Source: RYN-133 sp963708645
GTDB lineage: Bacteria > Actinomycetota > Actinomycetes > Mycobacteriales > Jatrophihabitantaceae
Direction of reading: 5' to 3'
Assembly: GCA_963708645.1 (NCBI GenBank)
Contig: CAVPTA010000006.1
Span: forward strand, 186,001 to 250,000
Length of the DNA stretch: 64,000 nucleotides
Every line of letters begins with the position of its first letter. Within the stretch, counting starts at the first letter, position 1. A program made the position numbers and the translations under genes. The notes under the pieces are model-generated. The model worked only from the letters and a program-made list of their open reading frames with translations. It was not told the origin of the DNA and did not search any database. Positions 61,301 through 64,000 of this stretch are shown here, one piece after another.

Positions 61301-61675
61301 GTCGGTCGCGGTCTCGAGGTCGAGCGATTCCCACTCGGTGCCGTGCGGGCGCCGGTACAACACCGCCGTCTGCCGCCCTGGCGAGTTGACCAATTGCTCG
61401 CTCGCGGAGCCCTTCGGGCACAGTCGGCCGCGCGACACCGGCGAATCCGGATCGCCCTCGATCTGGGTGACCCGCCCGTCCTTCACGAAGATCCGCTGGC
61501 CACAGCCGACGGCGCAGTAGGGGCACACGCTCTGGACGACCCGGTCTGCAGTCTCAGTGCGCGCGATCTTGGCAGCCGTGGCCGGAGATTTGACGGCTTC
61601 GCCGCGGCCCCAGCGGTCGGTGCCGGTCAATTGGCGAAGGAGCGGCCAGCCACCGCGCGCTTCCCGACCGGCCAT
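58382..61675 (-). CDS. fdhA: Formate dehydrogenase catalytic subunit, selenocysteine-containing
   Basis: 1097 residues including Sec190 encoded by the in-frame TGA at 61108-61106. The N-terminal 4Fe-4S site is Cys51, 54, 58 and 86 (CPYCAVGC, LCPKG). ENQARI-Sec-HSATVPSLG matches the Sec site of FdnG-type formate dehydrogenases. Mo-bis-PGD blocks follow (QGSNMAECHPVGFQW, PGGGILALRGHASIQGSTD). A hydrophilic insertion near 390-430 is rich in Glu, Gly and His. ATG 61675 has GAGGGG upstream. It would oxidise formate to CO2 and pass electrons to quinone through the two coupled subunits. Splitting it at the TGA would wrongly give two genes. Confidence 0.93.
61077..61093 (-). promoter_or_regulatory. 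SECIS-like hairpin 3' of the Sec codon
   Basis: On the mRNA, 12 bases after UGA, GUUCCC pairs with GGGGAC around an AGUUU loop. The outer GCCACC/GGU...GUGGC bases extend the stem. Distance from UGA to loop is 18 bases, as in E. coli fdhF (17). The loop carries the GU needed by SelB. Confidence 0.75.
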
Positions 61676-61806
61676 CGTGCACCCCCTCGCGCAGATCGTA
61701 CGCTCAAGATCACTGCCACCTTTCGGTGCAGTCGCGTCCGATGCGGGATGGTTTGGGCGAGAAGTACCCATAGCACGACTGCAGCGAGTCGCGGGACACT
61801 CGTCGG

Positions 61807-62208
61807 GTGGACCGACGGGGCGACGAGGCCGCGTACCCGGTGTTCGTCCGGTTCCGCGGAGAACGCGGGTCCGGTGCCGACACGGTGGTGTCGCGGAGCG
61901 CACTTCGCCTGCACGTGTACGCGGTTCTCGCGAGCATCGAAGGCGACACCGCAGGTCTCGTGACCGACGCCTACCTCGACGCCGTGACGGCCGAAACCTC
62001 GGTCGATGCGCTCGAGCTGTGTACCGCCGGGCTGTGGACGCGGGTTCACGGCGGCTACCAGGTGCGCGCCAGCGAGGTCATGCGCATGGCCAGCGAGGTG
62101 CACCGGCAGCTGGAAGAGCTGTCGGCCCGGTGCCGCTCGAGCGGCGGCCACGAACGAGACGGCGCCCATCCCGGGCTGTGTCGAAAGTGCGCGGTGCGCC
62201 TGACCTGA
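61807..62208 (+). CDS. Hypothetical protein divergent from fdhA
   Basis: 133 residues from a GTG at 61807. The middle (VLASIEGDTAGLVTDAYLDAVTAETSVDALELCTAGLW) looks like a helical domain with a wing-like TRVHGGYQVR turn, so it could be a DNA-binding regulator; this is a guess. The C-terminus has a His/Cys-containing tail (GLCRKCAVRL). It is separated from fdhA by 131 bases in a divergent arrangement, so it might control the formate dehydrogenase. No family is recognised. Confidence 0.55.
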   Translation: MDRRGDEAAYPVFVRFRGERGSGADTVVSRSALRLHVYAVLASIEGDTAGLVTDAYLDAVTAETSVDALELCTAGLWTRVHGGYQVRASEVMRMASEVHRQLEELSARCRSSGGHERDGAHPGLCRKCAVRLT

Positions 62209-62251
62209 CTCGTCGGAGGTCGTGGCACGGCCGGCCTGACAGGATCGAGGC

Positions 62252-62881
62252 ATGACCGCTCGGATCGATCACCTCGTCACGTCCGGCACGTTCAGCCTCG
62301 ACGGCGGTACCTGGGACGTCGACAACAACGTCTGGATCGTCGGCGACGACGACGAATGCGTTGTGATCGACGCCGCCCACGACGCCGATGCGATCCTGCG
62401 CGCGGTCGACGGCCGACGGGTGGCGGCGATCCTGTGCACCCACGCGCACGACGACCACGTCAACGCCGCGCCCGCCGTCGCGGAGGTGACTGACGCGCCG
62501 ATCCTGCTCAACGGCGCGGACCTCGTCCTGTGGCAGCTGGTCCACCCCGACCGCGAGCCCGACGGCGAACTGGCCGACGGCCACGCGATCGAGGTCGCCG
62601 CGACGACCCTGCGGGTGTTGCACACGCCGGGCCACGCACCCGGTGCGGTTTGCCTCTACGCGCTCGATCTCGGTGTCGTGTTCAGTGGTGACACCCTGTT
62701 CCGGGGTGGGCCGGGCGCAACGGGACGCTCGTACTCGGACTTCCCGACGATCATCGAATCGATCCGCGATCGGCTGCTCACGCTGCCCGGCGAGACCGTG
62801 GTCCACACCGGTCACGGCGAGACCACCACCATCGCGGACGAGGCGCCGCACCTGGCCGAATGGATCGCTCGCGGCCACTGA
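62252..62881 (+). CDS. MBL-fold metallo-hydrolase
   Basis: 209 residues. The zinc motif is THAHDDH at about 70-76 with the later His in HTPGHAPG and Asp in FSGDTLFRGG, and the final HTGHGETTTI. This is the glyoxalase II-like group, which hydrolyses thioesters such as those of mycothiol. Cleaving a thioester near formate dehydrogenase might link it to formaldehyde detoxification, which is speculation. A CAGGAT element 6 bases before the ATG suggests a leaderless message. Confidence 0.88.
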   Translation: MTARIDHLVTSGTFSLDGGTWDVDNNVWIVGDDDECVVIDAAHDADAILRAVDGRRVAAILCTHAHDDHVNAAPAVAEVTDAPILLNGADLVLWQLVHPDREPDGELADGHAIEVAATTLRVLHTPGHAPGAVCLYALDLGVVFSGDTLFRGGPGATGRSYSDFPTIIESIRDRLLTLPGETVVHTGHGETTTIADEAPHLAEWIARGH

Positions 62882-62895
62882 CCCGCGCGCGAACC

Positions 62896-64000
62896 CTAGG
62901 GCTTTCCTGGTGACGTGCCGTGTCCGTGTCCGGGTCCGCCGTCCGGGCCAGGGCCCTTCGGCTTCGGCGCCGATTTCGGGCCGGGCCCCGGCTTCGACCC
63001 GATGGTGGTGTCCATGCGATTTCGCAACCACCGCGGCGGCCTGGGCAGCGCGCTGCGCCGCAGCCCGTTGCGCGGCAGCCAGCTGTGCCGCCTGCCGCGC
63101 CCGTTCGAGCGCTGCCCGCCGCGCGACAGCTCGGGCTGGTCGCCGCGGCCTTGGCAGCAGCTTTCGCCTGTGCGCGGGCCGCCGCGCGTGCGGCCGCCTT
63201 GCTGCGTGCGGCGTCGAGACCCTCCTGGCCGCGCATCAGATCTGTCGAAACGACTGCGATTGCCGTCGCGAGCCTGGCGTTGAGGGCGTCATCGATCGCG
63301 CCGTTTGCGTGCAGACCCGCGAGGCGATCGAGCACCCGCGACAAGGCTTGCTGGGCGCCGTGGAAATCGTGGACCGCGCTGCGGCGAGCCACCGTCATGA
63401 CACCCGGGCGCAGCGCGGACGGCGCAAGTGACTCGAGCGAGTGCAGATCGAGACCGAGTCGGCCCGCCACATGCGGATAGGCGGTGGTGTCGACGGCCGC
63501 AACCGCCGGATCGGCGGTGCCGTTGTTGGTCGCCGCCACGATCGTCACCACGGCGACCACCGCCGCCACGGCGGCCGAAAGCCACGCGACCCTGCGCCGA
63601 CGCGGCCGCGCAGCGACGGGGACGGGCATCGGCGCTGCGATCGTCGTGGTCGGTGCGCCGTCGTCGCCCGAGCGCGGTCAGTGCGCCGAGCCGGCCGGCG
63701 ACCTCGGCGGCGCCAGGACGGTCGGCGGCATCGAAAGCAGTCATCGCAGCGAGCAGGTCGCGCCAGGCCGGGTCGAGCCACGCCGGCACGGTCGGCGGTC
63801 GGTGCAGCCGGGCGAGCGCGGCCTCGACGCCGTAGCCGGGATAGGCGACCTGCCCCGTCAGGCACTCGAGCAGCACGAGCGCGAGCGAGTACACGTCGCT
63901 GGCGGGCCCGACGTCGCCGCCGGTGGTCTGCTCGGGACTGAGGTAGTTGGCCGTGCCCAGGGTGGTCCCGTGGACGGTCAGCCGCGTGCTGTCGATCAGG
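62896..64000 (-). CDS. Receptor Ser/Thr protein kinase, 3' part, frameshifted
   Basis: The N-lobe lies beyond the window. Visible are GTANYLSPEQ (subdomain VIII), SDVYSLALVLLECLTG (IX) and AADRPGAAEVAGRL (XI). An extra base at about 63678 shifts the frame; after it come APMPVPVAARP, a membrane helix (AWLSAAVAAVVAVVTIVAA) and an extracellular helical region (AQQALSRVLDRLAGLHANGAIDDALNARL) like that of the kinase at 46729. An Ala/Gln/Arg-rich coil with two further frame breaks (about 63150 and 63010) leads to a KPKGPGPDGGPGHGHGTS tail ending at a TAG at 62898-62896. Confidence 0.8.

Noticed and set aside
1..64000. CRISPR array, insertion sequence, integrase or att site
   Set aside because: No regularly spaced repeats, transposase or integrase motifs were seen on either strand.

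Overview
The window is a chromosomal segment of a high-GC actinomycete. The evidence is an F420-type LLM oxidoreductase, a mycothiol-type DinB/maleylpyruvate-isomerase protein, DUF1206, DUF3618, DUF4235 and DUF4328 proteins, an Rpf-type transglycosylase, two Ser/Thr kinases, frequent GTG starts and leaderless promoters. The genus cannot be fixed from sequence alone. No insertion sequence, prophage, CRISPR array or rRNA was seen. The only tRNA seen is tRNA-Sec. No gene-free stretch exceeds about 300 bases.

Layout. 0-12 kb is a stress and envelope zone: a GH5 enzyme, a zinc alcohol dehydrogenase, NDH-2, a five-gene holin-X/DUF3618/DUF4235/unknown/YihY operon, HAD and LLM enzymes, and a run of small genes (DJ-1/PfpI, SRPBCC and unknowns) broken by single-base frameshifts. 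11.8-14.9 kb holds an acyl-CoA dehydrogenase / PIG-L-methyltransferase / glycosyltransferase triad. 14.9-18.8 kb holds a TDT transporter with its LysR regulator and an AHSA1-ArsR-SRPBCC operon with two palindromic operators. 18.8-26.6 kb holds a seven-gene, end-to-end operon (GT2, DUF2064, methyltransferase, cytochrome-b-fused molybdopterin oxidoreductase, membrane protein, response regulator, histidine kinase), divergent from an epimerase and followed by a multi-spanning membrane protein. 26.8-34.1 kb holds a catalase and a single-chain 1833-residue acyl-CoA carboxylase. 34-45 kb holds mixed housekeeping and stress genes, including a multicopper oxidase and an RsbU/RsbW/RsbV-like set. 45-48 kb holds an Rpf-like protein and a receptor kinase.

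48.2-61.7 kb is a selenocysteine island. It carries selB, selA, tRNA-Sec and selD. About 5 kb further on lies a three-gene formate dehydrogenase operon whose catalytic subunit is read through an in-frame TGA (selenocysteine 190) followed by a SECIS-like hairpin. The cis-acting parts and core machinery for making and using selenocysteine are therefore in one window, apart from seryl-tRNA synthetase and the formate dehydrogenase accessory factors, which I do not see. The window ends in the 3' part of a second Ser/Thr kinase.

Regulation. Several upstream regions carry a GGGTA-type -10 with a GTTT-like -35, the pattern of SigB/SigF-class general-stress promoters. The clearest are before the catalase and the PfpI cluster. 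Several other genes appear leaderless, with TANNNT 6-7 nt before the start codon, including selD.

Quality caveat. About 14 reading-frame breaks are concentrated in 1.7-15.5 kb and in the last 1 kb. Most look like single-base indels, so coordinates of those genes are reconstructions.
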